DNA of 64,000 nt from Amycolatopsis eburnea (GCF_003937945.1 NZ_RSEC01000035.1:1-64000), one strand, 5' to 3'. Positions 43,735-53,221 are shown, numbered from the stretch's first letter. Notes: generated by a model not told the origin, from the letters alone. Translations and numbers: made by a program.

Positions 43735-44861
43735 CGGCGGGCCTCCCTCGGGAGCTTCAGCAGCCGTTCGGCGATGGTGTTGCGCTGGATCTGGTCGGTG
43801 CCGCCGTAGATCGGCCCGGCGAGGGAGAACAGGTAGCCGTCCACCCAGTCCTGGTCCGTTTCCGCGGCCGGACCGAGCACGTCCAGGGCGGTCTCGTGCA
43901 GTTCGACGTCGAGGTGGGACCAGAAAAGCTTGTTCACGCTGGACTCCGGGCCCAGCTCGCCGCCTTCGGCCAGCCTGCTCACCGTCCCGAACGTGTAGAG
44001 CTGGTACGCCCGCGCGCCGATCCAGGCGTCGGCCACGCGGTCCTTTGTGGACTCACTGGCACCGTGGGACCGCCACAGTCCAACTAGGCGGTCGGCGGCG
44101 GAGAGGAACCGGCCCGGGCTCCGAAGCGACAGGCCGCGTTCGTTGTTGGCCGTTGTCATCGCGACCCGCCAGCCCTGCCCGACCTCCCCGATCACGTCGG
44201 CGTCGGGCACGAACACGTCGTCGAAGAAGATCTCCGCGAACCCCGGTTCCCCGTCCAGCTGCGGGATCGGCCGCACCGTCACGCCGTCGGCGCGCAGGTC
44301 GGCCATGAAGTACGTCAGGCCGTGGTGCCGCTGCGCTTCCGGGTCCGTGCGGAACAACCCGAACGCGCGGTCGGCGAACGACGCCCGCGAACTCCACGTC
44401 TTCTGCCCCGACAGCAACCACCCACCCTCGGTCCGCACCGCCGTGCTCCGCAACGCGGCGATGTCGCTGCCCGCCTCGGGTTCCGACCACGCCTGCGCCC
44501 ACACTTCCTCACCGCGGGCCATCGGCGGCAGGATCCGGTCACGCTGCTCCTGGGTGCCGTGGGCGAACAACGTCGGGCCGAGCATGAAGATGCCGTTCTG
44601 GCTCACCCGCCCGGGCGCGCGGGCCGCGTAGTACTCCTCCTCGAACAGCAGCCACTGCAACATCGAGGCATCCCGGCCGTGGTACTCCGCCGGCCACGAC
44701 ACCACCGACCAGCGCGCCTCGGCGAGCCGCGCTTCCCATTCTCGGTGCGCCGCGAACCCTTCCGCGGTGTCCATCGAAGGCAGCGTGGGAACGTTCGCGG
44801 CGAGCCACTCGCGAGCCTCGTCGCGGAAGGCCGCCGACGCCTCGTCGATGTCGAGGTCCAT
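43731..44861 (-). CDS. Acyl-CoA dehydrogenase, FadE31-like (steroid cluster)
   Basis: A 376-residue acyl-CoA dehydrogenase, the same length as FadE31. WAQAWSEPEAGSDIAALR is the FAD/substrate site, NNERGLSLRSPGRFL follows, and the C-terminal motif is IYGGTDQIQRNTIAERLL, with Gly in place of the usual Glu of YEGT. Known role of the family: desaturation of C/D-ring steroid acyl-CoAs. Start ATG 44861 overlaps the hydratase stop. Confidence 0.85.
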   Translation of the reverse strand: MDLDIDEASAAFRDEAREWLAANVPTLPSMDTAEGFAAHREWEARLAEARWSVVSWPAEYHGRDASMLQWLLFEEEYYAARAPGRVSQNGIFMLGPTLFAHGTQEQRDRILPPMARGEEVWAQAWSEPEAGSDIAALRSTAVRTEGGWLLSGQKTWSSRASFADRAFGLFRTDPEAQRHHGLTYFMADLRADGVTVRPIPQLDGEPGFAEIFFDDVFVPDADVIGEVGQGWRVAMTTANNERGLSLRSPGRFLSAADRLVGLWRSHGASESTKDRVADAWIGARAYQLYTFGTVSRLAEGGELGPESSVNKLFWSHLDVELHETALDVLGPAAETDQDWVDGYLFSLAGPIYGGTDQIQRNTIAERLLKLPREARR

Positions 44862-45706
44862 CAGTCCCCCTTGTTCGCGTCGCGCATCGACCGCGCCGAC
44901 TGACCGCCGAGGGAATCTTCCGACGTCTCCGCGTTGTGCGCGTGCGCGAAGTGGTGCAGCCCGAACACGGAGTCCATTCCGGACCGCAGGCCCATCAGGT
45001 CTTCGGCCTGGTTGACGGCCTTCTTCGCCAGCGCCAGCCCGAACGACGGCATCCCGGCGATCTTCTCCGCCAGTTCGACCGTCCGCTCCTCCAGCTCCGC
45101 CCGCGGCACGATCCGCGTGACCATGCCCCACTCCTTGGCCTGCTGGACAGTGAACCGCTCGCCGGTGAACAGCACCTCCTTCGCCGCGCGCGGACCCAGC
45201 ACCCACGGATGCGCGAAGTACTCCACACCCGGAATCCCCATGCGCACCACGGGATCGGCGAAGAACGCGTCATCGGCGGCGACGATCAGGTCGCACACCC
45301 ACGCCAGCATCAACCCACCCGCGATGCAGGCGCCCTGCACGCTCGCGATCATCGGCTTCGGGATTTCCCGCCAGCGGCGGCACATCCCGAGGTACACCTC
45401 GGACTCGCGGGCGAACCGCTGGTCGCCGCCCGCCTTGTCGGTGTGGTCCCACCACATAACCGCGCGCCGGTCGAACGACTGGTCCGCGTCCCGGCCCGGG
45501 CTGCCGATGTCGTGCCCGGCGGAGAAGTGCTTCCCCGCCCCCGCCAGCACGATCACCTTGACCTCGGGGTCGTTCACCGCGGCCGCGAAGGCGTCGTCCA
45601 GCGCGTAGGTCATCGCGGAGTTCTGGGCGTTGCGGTAGTCCGGCCGGTTCATCGTGACGACCGCGACCGGCCCGCGCCGCTCGGTGCGGACCACCGGTTC
45701 ACTCAT
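44861..45706 (-). CDS. Enoyl-CoA hydratase/isomerase (crotonase) of the HIP cluster
   Basis: A 281-residue crotonase-fold enzyme. GKHFSAGHDIGSPG and VQGACIAGGLMLAWVCDL form the oxyanion hole; FFADPVVRMGIPGVEYFAHPW carries the active-site region. It lies between fadD3 and the dehydrogenases, so it probably hydrates an unsaturated ring-derived acyl-CoA. The fadD3-fadE31 interval of M. tuberculosis has no such gene, so this is an added step or isozyme. Confidence 0.83.
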   Translation of the reverse strand: MSEPVVRTERRGPVAVVTMNRPDYRNAQNSAMTYALDDAFAAAVNDPEVKVIVLAGAGKHFSAGHDIGSPGRDADQSFDRRAVMWWDHTDKAGGDQRFARESEVYLGMCRRWREIPKPMIASVQGACIAGGLMLAWVCDLIVAADDAFFADPVVRMGIPGVEYFAHPWVLGPRAAKEVLFTGERFTVQQAKEWGMVTRIVPRAELEERTVELAEKIAGMPSFGLALAKKAVNQAEDLMGLRSGMDSVFGLHHFAHAHNAETSEDSLGGQSARSMRDANKGD

Positions 45707-47235
45707 GCCTTCTCCTCGGTCAGCAGCCGCTTCAGCACCTTGCCGGAAGCGTTGCGGGGCAGTGCGTCCAGGAACTCGACGAACCGCGGGGTCTTGTAGT
45801 TGGCGAGCCGTTCGCGGCAGAACGCGACGACCGCCTCCTCGGTCAGCCCGGTGCCGACGACGAAGGCCTTGCCGACCTCGCCGAGCCGCTCGTCCGGGAC
45901 GCCGACGACGGCGACGTCGCGGACGCCATCCAGTTCGGTGAGGGCGTGCTCGATCTCGGCCGGGTAGACGTTGAAGCCGCCGCAGATGTACATGTCCTTG
46001 AGCCGGCCGGTGATCGTCAGGTTGCCGTCCTCGTCCAGCTCGCCGACGTCGCCGGTGTGCAGCCAGCCCTGCTCGTCGATCGCTTTCGCCGTGGCGTCGG
46101 GGTCGTCGAGGTAGCCGAGCATCACGTTCGGCCCGCGGACCACGATCTCGCCCGGCGTGCCCCGGATCGCGACCTCGAACCCGGCGGTCGCGCGGCCGGA
46201 GGTCCGGGACACCAGCTCGGCGTCGTCGCCGGGGCGGCACATCGTCACCACGACGGCTTCGGTGAGGCCGTAGGCGGTGAGGACGATGTCGAACCCCAGC
46301 TCGGCCCGCATCCGCCGGACCAGCGACGCGGGGACCGTGGCCGCCCCGGTGACCGCGAGCCGCAGGGTCGGCAGGTCGCCGCGGCGTTCCTGCAGCAGGG
46401 ACTGGAAGATCGTCGGCGCGCCCGGGAGCACGGAGATCCGTTCCCGCTCGATCAGCTCCAGGGCCGCGCGGACGTCGAACACGGCCTGCGGGACGAGCGT
46501 CGCGCCGGTCAGCAGGCCGACCAGGATCCCCGCTTTGTAGCCGAAGCTGTGGAAGAACGGGTTGATCACGAGGTACCGGTCGTCGGCGGTGACCCGGCCG
46601 CAGTCCGCCCACGCGGCCGCGACGCCGACCGCCTGGCGGTGGGCCGAGAGGACACCCTTCGAGCGGCCACTGGTACCCGAGGTGAAGAGGATGTCGCTGA
46701 CGTCGTCGGGGCGCACGGCGTCGGCCCGCGCTTCGGCGTCGGCGAGCGGGACGCTTTCGGCGAGGCCCAGGAACTCGTCCCAGCCGAGCGTGCCTTCGAC
46801 CGGCTGGTGCGGCCGCTCCAGGGGTACCCGGACGACGGTGCCGAGGCCGGGCAGCTCCGCACCGGTCGCGCGGATCGCGGCGTGGCGGTCGGTGCCGAGG
46901 AAGTCGGCGGCCACGACCAGCGCTTTCGCCCGGCCGCGGACCAGCAGGTCCACGGTCTCGGCGGCGGTGAACCGGGTGTTGACCGGGATCAGCGTCGCGC
47001 CCGCGTAGAGCGCGCCCAGTGCCGTCAGGACCCAGTGGTGGGTGTTGGGCAGGGTGATGGCGACGCGGTCGCCGGGCTCGACACCGCGGGCGAGGAAGGC
47101 CCTGGCGACCGTCTGAACACGTTCCAGAAGCTGGTCGTAGCCGAGCCGCAGCCCGCCGTCGACCAGTGCCTCCGCGGACCCGAACTTGGCGGCGGCGTCC
47201 CGGACGACGGCCGGGATCGTGGTTCTTCCCACCAC
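45703..47235 (-). CDS. fadD3: HIP-CoA ligase FadD3
   Basis: A 510-residue ANL-family acyl-CoA synthetase. ILFTSGTSGRSKGVLSAHR is the AMP/P-loop motif, LTAYGLTEAVVV the A5 region, GWLHTGDVGELDEDG the hinge Asp region and NASGKVLKRLL the C-terminal catalytic Lys. FadD3 activates the steroid C/D-ring propionate HIP to HIP-CoA. Assignment rests on family plus synteny. GAGGAGG precedes GTG 47235. A KstR-type operator lies 23 bp upstream in the divergent gap to fadE30. Confidence 0.85.
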   Translation of the reverse strand: MVGRTTIPAVVRDAAAKFGSAEALVDGGLRLGYDQLLERVQTVARAFLARGVEPGDRVAITLPNTHHWVLTALGALYAGATLIPVNTRFTAAETVDLLVRGRAKALVVAADFLGTDRHAAIRATGAELPGLGTVVRVPLERPHQPVEGTLGWDEFLGLAESVPLADAEARADAVRPDDVSDILFTSGTSGRSKGVLSAHRQAVGVAAAWADCGRVTADDRYLVINPFFHSFGYKAGILVGLLTGATLVPQAVFDVRAALELIERERISVLPGAPTIFQSLLQERRGDLPTLRLAVTGAATVPASLVRRMRAELGFDIVLTAYGLTEAVVVTMCRPGDDAELVSRTSGRATAGFEVAIRGTPGEIVVRGPNVMLGYLDDPDATAKAIDEQGWLHTGDVGELDEDGNLTITGRLKDMYICGGFNVYPAEIEHALTELDGVRDVAVVGVPDERLGEVGKAFVVGTGLTEEAVVAFCRERLANYKTPRFVEFLDALPRNASGKVLKRLLTEEKA

Positions 47236-47257
47236 ACCCTCCTCTGGACCGGCAAAC

Positions 47258-47271
47258 TAGAACGTGTTCTC
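47258..47271. promoter_or_regulatory. KstR-type operator between fadD3 and fadE30
   Basis: TAGAACGTGTTCTC contains the 12-bp palindrome AGAAC-GT-GTTCT (47259-47270) and fits the KstR consensus TnnAACnnGTTnnA at all but the last base. It sits between divergent fadD3 and fadE30, so one bound dimer could repress both. KstR is relieved by 3-oxo-cholestenoyl-CoA in mycobacteria; no kstR gene is in the window. Confidence 0.75.
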
Positions 47272-47314
47272 ATTACCCTAGGTGCCGGACCGGCCCGGCA
47301 GCAAGGAGGCGTGT

Positions 47315-48460
47315 GTGGAACCGACGGGATTCCGCCGTGAAGTCGCGAGCTGGCTGGCCGCCAACCTGACCGGCGAGTTCGCCCGGCTGCGCGGCCTGGG
47401 CGGCCCCGGACGCGAACACGAGGAGTTCGACCTGCGCCTGGCCTGGGAACGCCACCTCGCCGCCGCCGGCTGGACCGGACTCGGCTGGCCCACCGAACAC
47501 GGCGGCCGCGGCCTCTCTCTCGACGACCAAGTCGCCTTCCACGAGGAATACGCCGCCTCCGGCGCACCCGCCCGCGTCAACCACATCGGCGAACAACTCC
47601 TCGGCCCCACCCTCATCGCCTTCGGCACCCCCGAACAGCAGGCCCGGTTCCTGCCGAAAATCCTCGCCGTCGACGAACTGTGGTGCCAGGGCTACTCCGA
47701 ACCCGGCGCCGGCTCCGACCTCGCCGCCGTCTCCACCTCCGCCGTCCTGCGCGACGGCGAATGGATCATCAACGGCCAGAAGATCTGGACCTCACTGGCC
47801 CACGTGGCCGACTGGTGCTTCGTCCTCGCCCGCACCGAACCCGGCTCCCAGCGCCACCACGGCCTCTCCTACCTCCTGGTCCCGCTACGCCAGGACGGCG
47901 TCACCATCCGCCCCATCCAGCAGCTCACCGGCACCTCCGAATTCAACGAAGTCTTCTTCGACAACGCCCGCACCCCCGCCGGCCACGTCGTCGGCACACC
48001 CGGCGACGGCTGGAAAATCGCCATGGCCACCCTCGGCTTCGAACGCGGCGTCTCCACCCTCGCCCAGCAAATCGGCTTCCGCCGCGAACTCGACGACATC
48101 ACCACCGAAGCCAAGCGGACCGGCACCTACGACGACCCCCTCCTGCGCGCCGACCTCACCCGCGCCCGCATCGGCCTGCGCGTCCTGCGCGCCCACGCCC
48201 TGCGCACCCTCGGCCGCCCCGCCGGACCCGAAGTCGCCGTCGGCAAACTCCTCTGGGCCCAATGGCACCGCGGCCTCGGCGAACTCGCCATGCGCGCCCG
48301 CGGCGCCCGCTCGCTCACCTCGTCCACCGGCGAACTCGACGACTGGCAGCGCCTCTACCTGTTCACCCGCGCCGACACCATCTACGGCGGCTCCGACGAA
48401 ATCGAACGCAACATCATCGCCGAGCGCGTCCTCGGCCTGCCCCGGGAGGCCCGCCCGTGA
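47315..48460 (+). CDS. fadE30: Acyl-CoA dehydrogenase FadE30
   Basis: A 381-residue acyl-CoA dehydrogenase. CQGYSEPGAGSDLAAVST, GQKIWTSLAHVADW, FDNARTPAGHVVGTPGDGWKI in parts, and the C-terminal IYGGSDEIERNIIAERVLGL are present. FadE30 desaturates 5-OH-HIP-CoA in the first ring-D step. GTG 47315 is chosen for the AAGGAGG five bases upstream. Codon use from here to ipdF is unusually rich in CTC/GCC/GTC compared with neighbouring genes. Confidence 0.83.
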   Translation: MEPTGFRREVASWLAANLTGEFARLRGLGGPGREHEEFDLRLAWERHLAAAGWTGLGWPTEHGGRGLSLDDQVAFHEEYAASGAPARVNHIGEQLLGPTLIAFGTPEQQARFLPKILAVDELWCQGYSEPGAGSDLAAVSTSAVLRDGEWIINGQKIWTSLAHVADWCFVLARTEPGSQRHHGLSYLLVPLRQDGVTIRPIQQLTGTSEFNEVFFDNARTPAGHVVGTPGDGWKIAMATLGFERGVSTLAQQIGFRRELDDITTEAKRTGTYDDPLLRADLTRARIGLRVLRAHALRTLGRPAGPEVAVGKLLWAQWHRGLGELAMRARGARSLTSSTGELDDWQRLYLFTRADTIYGGSDEIERNIIAERVLGLPREARP

Positions 48461-49218
48461 TCCCCCACTACCCACCCGGCCACAACCTCCTCACCGGCAA
48501 AGTCGTCGTCATCACCGCCGCCGCCGGCACCGGCATCGGCTCCGCCGTCGCGCGACGCTGCCTCGACGAAGGCGCGAACGTCGTCATCAGCGACTGGCAC
48601 GAACGACGGCTCAAGGAAAAGGCCGCCGAGCTGGGCGAGGTGCACGCCATCCCCTGCGACGTCACGCAGGAAGACCAGGTCCAAGCCCTCATCGACGGCG
48701 CCGCCGCCCACTACGGGCGGGTCGACGTGATGATCAACAACGCCGGGCTCGGCGGTACCAAGTCCGTGCTGGACATGACCGACGACGAGTGGTCCCGCGT
48801 TCTCGACATCACCCTCACCGGCACTTTCCGGTGTACGCGCGCGGTGCTGAAGCAGTTCGTCACCCAAGGCGGAGGCGGCGCGATCGTCAACAACGCCTCG
48901 GTGATCGGCTGGCGCGCCCAAGCCGGCCAAGCCCACTACGCCGCCGCGAAAGCCGGAGTCATGGCCCTCACCCGCTGCTCCGCCCTCGACGCCGCCGAGC
49001 ACGGCGTCCGGATCAACGCCGTCGCCCCCAGCCTCGCCATGCACCCGTTCCTCGCCAAGGTCACCAGCGACGAACTCCTCGAAGACCTCACCAAACGCGA
49101 AGCCTTCGGCCGCGCCGCCGAACCCTGGGAAGTCGCCAACGTCATGGTCTTCCTCGCCAGCGACTACGCGAGCTATATGACCGGCGAAGTCGTCTCCGTC
49201 AGCAGCCAGCACCCCTAG
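48457..49218 (+). CDS. ipdF: SDR oxidoreductase IpdF
   Basis: A 253-residue short-chain dehydrogenase starting at GTG 48457 (TGA of fadE30 overlaps). Cofactor site TAAAGTGIGSAVARR (Ala instead of the first Gly of TGxxxGxG), NNAGLGG, catalytic Ser in NNASVIGWRA, Tyr-Lys in HYAAAKAGV. IpdF oxidises/reduces the 5-hydroxyl of the HIP-CoA skeleton; identity here is by synteny with fadE30 and fadA6. Confidence 0.8.
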   Translation: MIPHYPPGHNLLTGKVVVITAAAGTGIGSAVARRCLDEGANVVISDWHERRLKEKAAELGEVHAIPCDVTQEDQVQALIDGAAAHYGRVDVMINNAGLGGTKSVLDMTDDEWSRVLDITLTGTFRCTRAVLKQFVTQGGGGAIVNNASVIGWRAQAGQAHYAAAKAGVMALTRCSALDAAEHGVRINAVAPSLAMHPFLAKVTSDELLEDLTKREAFGRAAEPWEVANVMVFLASDYASYMTGEVVSVSSQHP

Positions 49219-49226
49219 GAGCGCCC

Positions 49227-50381
49227 GTGTCCGAAGCCTTCCTCCTCGACGCCGTCCGCACCCCGGTCGGCCGCCGCGGCGGCGCCCTGTCCGGGTGGCA
49301 CTCCGCCGACCTCGGCGCGCACGTCATCCAGGCGGTCGTCGCGCGGACGGGCGTCGACCCGGACCTCGTCGACGACGTCATCCTCGGCTGCACCGACACC
49401 CTCGGCCCGCAGTCGGGCAACATCGCGCGCACGGCGTGGCTGGCGGCCGGATTCGGCGACCACGTGCCCGGGGTGACCGTCGACCGGCAGTGCGGGTCGA
49501 GCCAGCAGGCCGTCCACTTCGCCGCGCAGGCCGTCATGTCGGGGACGCAGGACCTGGTGCTGGCCGGCGGGGTGCAGAACATGAGCCGCATTCCGATCAG
49601 CGCGGCGATGCTGGCCGGGCGCGAGTACGGCTTCGACGACCCGTTCTCGGGGTCGAAGGGCTGGCAGGAGCGCTACGGCAGCGTCGAGGTTTCGCAGTTC
49701 CGCAGCGCGGACATGATCGCTTCGCACTGGGATATCAGCCGGGAGGCCATGGAGGAGTACGCGCTGCGCAGCCACCAGCGGGCCCTGGCGGCGATCGACG
49801 CCGGGCGGTTCGACGCGGAAATCGCGCCCGTCGACGACTTCCGGCACGACGAGGGGCCGCGCCGGGACACGTCGCTGGAGCGGATGCGCGGCTTGAAGCC
49901 GCTGTCGCCGGAGTCCCGCCTGACGGCCGCGGTGGCCAGCCAGATCTCGGACGGCGCGAGCGCGGCCCTGCTGGCGTCCGGGGCGTTCGTCGAGGAGCAC
50001 GGCCTGACGCCTCGAGCGCGCATCCACCACCTGTCGGTGCGCGCCGCTGACCCGGTGTGGATGCTGACCGGCCCGATCCCGGCCACCGCGCACGCACTGC
50101 GCCGGGCCGGCCTGGCGATCGGGGACATCGACCTGTTCGAGGTGAACGAGGCGTTCGCCAGCGTCGTCCTGGCGTGGCTGGACGAGACCGGCGCGGACCC
50201 CGACCGGGTCAACGTGAACGGGGGCGGCATCGCCCTCGGCCACCCGATCGGGGCCACCGGCACCAAGCTCCTGGCGACGCTCCTGCACGAACTGGAGCGC
50301 CGCGGCGGCCGCTACGGCCTGCAGACGATGTGCGAAGGCGGCGGCACCGCCAACGTCACCATCATCGAACGCCTGTCGTGA
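49227..50381 (+). CDS. fadA6: Steroid-ring acetyl-CoA acetyltransferase FadA6
   Basis: A 384-residue thiolase. Nucleophile Cys in VDRQCGSSQQA, LFEVNEAFASV, GGGIALGHPIGATG with the catalytic His, and the C-terminal Cys in TMCEGGGTAN are all present. FadA6 removes acetyl-CoA late in C/D-ring breakdown. GTG 49227 has AGGAG upstream. Its stop codon falls within a perfect 19-bp hairpin that ends the operon. Confidence 0.85.
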   Translation: MSEAFLLDAVRTPVGRRGGALSGWHSADLGAHVIQAVVARTGVDPDLVDDVILGCTDTLGPQSGNIARTAWLAAGFGDHVPGVTVDRQCGSSQQAVHFAAQAVMSGTQDLVLAGGVQNMSRIPISAAMLAGREYGFDDPFSGSKGWQERYGSVEVSQFRSADMIASHWDISREAMEEYALRSHQRALAAIDAGRFDAEIAPVDDFRHDEGPRRDTSLERMRGLKPLSPESRLTAAVASQISDGASAALLASGAFVEEHGLTPRARIHHLSVRAADPVWMLTGPIPATAHALRRAGLAIGDIDLFEVNEAFASVVLAWLDETGADPDRVNVNGGGIALGHPIGATGTKLLATLLHELERRGGRYGLQTMCEGGGTANVTIIERLS

Positions 50382-50417
50382 GTGTTTGGTCGGGTTAGAA
50401 CCCGACCAAACACTCAC
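50378..50417. terminator. Perfect palindromic terminator-like hairpin
   Basis: A 19-bp stem (50378-50396 with 50399-50417, start GTGAGTGTTTGGTCGGGTT) is exactly self-complementary around two bases. It begins inside the last codon of fadA6 and lies between convergent fadA6 and the FGD-like gene, so it would serve as a two-way terminator. A T-tract is absent on both sides. Confidence 0.7.
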
Positions 50418-50430
50418 GAGCACACGCCGA

Positions 50431-51441
50431 TCAGCCCAGTTCGCGCAGCTTCGGCAGGACGTCTTCGGAGAACTGGCTCAGGAACCGCTCCTGGTCGTGG
50501 CCCGGGCCGTGCACGACCAGGTGGTTCAGGCCCGCGTCGACGTACGGCTTGACCAGCGCCACCGCCTCGTCCGGGTCGGACGCCACGATCCACCGCTTCG
50601 CGACCTGCTCGATCGGCAGCTCGTTGGCCAGCCGCTCCATCTCGTCGGCCGAGGAGATCGTGTGCTTCTGCTCCGCCGTCAGCGACAGCGGGGCCCAGAA
50701 GCGCGTGTTCTCCAGCGCCTTCTCCGGGTCGCGGTCGTAGGAGATCTTGACCTCGATCATCCGGTCGATGTCCTTGACCTCGCGCCCGGCCGCCGCCGCG
50801 CCCTCGGCCACCGCCGGCATCAGCTTCTCGGTGTAGAGGTCCATGCCCTTGCCCGAGGTGCAGATGAAGCCGTCACCCGCGCGGCCCGCGTACTTGGCCA
50901 CCACCGGGCCGCCCGCGGCGATGTACACCGGCAGCGGCACCTCCGGGCGGTCGTAGATCCGCGCGTCGACCAGCTTGTAGTACTCGCCGTCGTGCGAGAC
51001 GTTGTCCTCGGTCCACAGCCGCCGCATCAGCGTGATCGCCTCACGCAGCCGCGCGAACCGCTCCTTGAACTCCGGCCACTCCATCCCGGAGACGGCGATC
51101 TCGTTGAGCGCCTCACCGGTGCCGACGCCCAGGATCACCCGGCCCTCCGACAGCAGCGACATCGACGCGAACCCCTGCGCGATCACCGCCGGGTTGTACC
51201 GGAACGTCGGGGTCAGCACGCTCGTGCCGATCTGCACCCGGTTCGTCCGCTCCGCCACCGCCGGGATGAACGCCAGCGCCCACGGCGCGTGCCCGCCCTC
51301 GTGCCGCCACGGCAGGAAGTGGTCCGCGACCCAGACCGAGTCCAGGCCGACCTCCTCGGCGCGCACGGCGAACTCGACCAGGTCGCGCGCCCCGAACTGT
51401 TCCGGCGACGCCTTGTAACCGACCTTGAGCGCCACTGTCAT
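50431..51441 (-). CDS. F420-dependent glucose-6-phosphate dehydrogenase-like protein
   Basis: A 336-residue luciferase-like oxidoreductase, the same length as mycobacterial FGD1. [19 protein letters not shown] has the FGD Asp-His-Trp set, [10 protein letters not shown] the catalytic Glu, and [16 protein letters not shown] the phosphate-binding Lys; [16 protein letters not shown] is also FGD-type. It reduces F420, with glucose-6-phosphate the expected hydride donor. As the last gene of the ipd operon (ATG overlaps the ipdC stop) it may supply F420H2 to steroid-ring reduction, or act directly on a ring intermediate. Confidence 0.8.
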   Translation of the reverse strand: MTVALKVGYKASPEQFGARDLVEFAVRAEEVGLDSVWVADHFLPWRHEGGHAPWALAFIPAVAERTNRVQIGTSVLTPTFRYNPAVIAQGFASMSLLSEGRVILGVGTGEALNEIAVSGMEWPEFKERFARLREAITLMRRLWTEDNVSHDGEYYKLVDARIYDRPEVPLPVYIAAGGPVVAKYAGRAGDGFICTSGKGMDLYTEKLMPAVAEGAAAAGREVKDIDRMIEVKISYDRDPEKALENTRFWAPLSLTAEQKHTISSADEMERLANELPIEQVAKRWIVASDPDEAVALVKPYVDAGLNHLVVHGPGHDQERFLSQFSEDVLPKLRELG

Positions 51442-52493
51442 CCTCCCGTTTCCGGGCCGAGGCGCCGCAGGATCTCACCCGCCTCGGCCACCGTGCCCTC
51501 GACGATCTCGCCCACCGTGGGCAGGTCGTGGATCATGCCCACCACCTGCCCCGACGCTAGCACCCCGGCGTCGGTCCGGCCCTCGACCAGCCCCGCACGC
51601 AGCAGCATGGGGGTGTTGGCCGCCATGACCAGCTGACTCCAGGTGAGATCGTTGCCGTGCTTCATCGCGAAGCCTTCTTTGACCATGGCAACCGGGGACA
51701 GTCCGGTGATATTCCGGAAGCGGAGCGCGTTCCGCGCGGCCTGCGCGAGCCCCTTCAGCCGGCCGGAGCGCTCGAGCCGGTCGACGAGGTCGGTGCGCAG
51801 CACCCGGTGCGGCAGGCCGTCGACGCGGCGCGTGACGACGGTCCCGGTGAGCCCCTGCGCCAGGTAGACGCGCTTGACCTCGTCGGGGACCGTGCTCTCC
51901 TTGCTGAGCAGGAACCGGGTGCCCATCGCGACGCCCGCGGCCCCGTACGCGAGCGCGGCGGCGAGCCCGCGGCCGTCGAAGAAGCCGCCGGCCGCGATCA
52001 CCGGGATGTCGACGGTGTCGAGCACGGACGGCAGCAGCAGCGTGGTGGCGACCCCGCCGGTGTGCCCGCCGCCCTCGCCGCCCTGGACGATGACGGCGTC
52101 GGCGCCCCAGCCGGCGACCTTCTCGGCGTGCCGGGCGGCACCGACCGACGGCACCACGACGACGCCGTGGTCCCGCAGCTTCGCGATCATCTCCTTCCGC
52201 GGCGCCAGCGCGAACGACGCCACCTTCACGCCCTCGCGGATCAGCAGGTCCACCCGGTCACCCGCGTCGGCGGCGTCCGCCCGCAGGTTGACGCCGAACG
52301 GCTTCTCCGTGCGCTTCTTCACCTCGGCGATCGCGGCTTCGAGTTCGAGGTAGGTCATCGTGGCCGAGGCGAGGATGCCGAGCGCGCCCGCTTCGGCCGT
52401 CGCGGACACCAGCCGCGGCCCGGCGACCCACCCCATCCCGGTCTGCACGATCGGGTGCTCGACGCCCGCCAGCCGGGTCAGCGCGGTCTTCAC
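51438..52493 (-). CDS. ipdC: IpdC flavin-dependent ring dehydrogenase/reductase
   Basis: A 351-residue protein of the nitronate monooxygenase/enoyl-reductase TIM-barrel family that binds [38 protein letters not shown] and [25 protein letters not shown] phosphate sites are seen. In the HIP pathway IpdC helps convert HIC-CoA before EchA20 opens ring D. Context (ipdB, ipdA upstream) makes the call. GTG 52493 overlaps the ipdB stop. Confidence 0.87.
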   Translation of the reverse strand: MKTALTRLAGVEHPIVQTGMGWVAGPRLVSATAEAGALGILASATMTYLELEAAIAEVKKRTEKPFGVNLRADAADAGDRVDLLIREGVKVASFALAPRKEMIAKLRDHGVVVVPSVGAARHAEKVAGWGADAVIVQGGEGGGHTGGVATTLLLPSVLDTVDIPVIAAGGFFDGRGLAAALAYGAAGVAMGTRFLLSKESTVPDEVKRVYLAQGLTGTVVTRRVDGLPHRVLRTDLVDRLERSGRLKGLAQAARNALRFRNITGLSPVAMVKEGFAMKHGNDLTWSQLVMAANTPMLLRAGLVEGRTDAGVLASGQVVGMIHDLPTVGEIVEGTVAEAGEILRRLGPETGG

Positions 52494-53221
52494 GCCGGGA
52501 CTTCCTTGTCGCGGAAGCTCTTCGGATCCAGCACCTCGCGGATCAGCCGCAGCTCGTCGGCCGTCGGCTCGCGACTGGTCCCGGCGTCGGCGAAGTCGAT
52601 CTCGAACGTGGTCGCCGCCGCGACCTCCTCGCGGGTCACGCCGGGGTGCAGCGAAACGGCCCGCATCGAGTGGTCCGGCGTGGCGAAGTCGAACACGCCG
52701 AGGTTGGTGACCACACGGTGGACGTCGTGGTACTTCTCCGCCGACGGGCCCGCCTTGGCCGCGTTGTCGTAGCCGACCCCGGACACGACGTCCACGGTGT
52801 CGACGAAGACGCGGGCCGAGTGCTTCGGCACCCAGTAGCTGGTGCGGTGGTTGACCGTGTTGCCGGGCGCGCCCCGCACGCCGAGCAGCTGCTTCTTCGG
52901 GTGCGCGTGGTCACCGATGGCCGAGATGTTCTGGTTGCCGTAGCGGTCGATCTGGTTGGCGCCCATCACGACGTGCCGCCGCCCGTGCGGGACGATCGTG
53001 TCGAGCATCTTGCGGAACGGCTGCCAGCCTTCGACCTCGCCGTCCGGCGTGACCAGGTACGCCTCGCCGTCGGACATCAGCAAGTCCGGCTCGAACGTCA
53101 GCCGCGCGAGCTTGGCGCCCAGCTGCGGGATCAAGCCCATCGGGCTGGCGACGATCTCGCCGTCGCCGCGGAACAGCTCGGCCACCGCCACGACGGCGAT
53201 CTCGGCCCGGGTCGCGTTCAT
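52490..53221 (-). CDS. ipdB: COCHEA-CoA hydrolase beta subunit IpdB
   Basis: A 243-residue class I CoA-transferase-fold protein. VASPMGLIPQLGAKLARL opens the fold; VVMGANQIDRYGNQNISAIG is the conserved core. IpdAB lacks transferase activity in known members and instead hydrolyses the last carbocyclic ring (COCHEA-CoA). Found with ipdA in the order and spacing seen in M. tuberculosis (Rv3551-Rv3552). Four-base overlaps on both sides. Confidence 0.9.
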   Translation of the reverse strand: MNATRAEIAVVAVAELFRGDGEIVASPMGLIPQLGAKLARLTFEPDLLMSDGEAYLVTPDGEVEGWQPFRKMLDTIVPHGRRHVVMGANQIDRYGNQNISAIGDHAHPKKQLLGVRGAPGNTVNHRTSYWVPKHSARVFVDTVDVVSGVGYDNAAKAGPSAEKYHDVHRVVTNLGVFDFATPDHSMRAVSLHPGVTREEVAAATTFEIDFADAGTSREPTADELRLIREVLDPKSFRDKEVPA

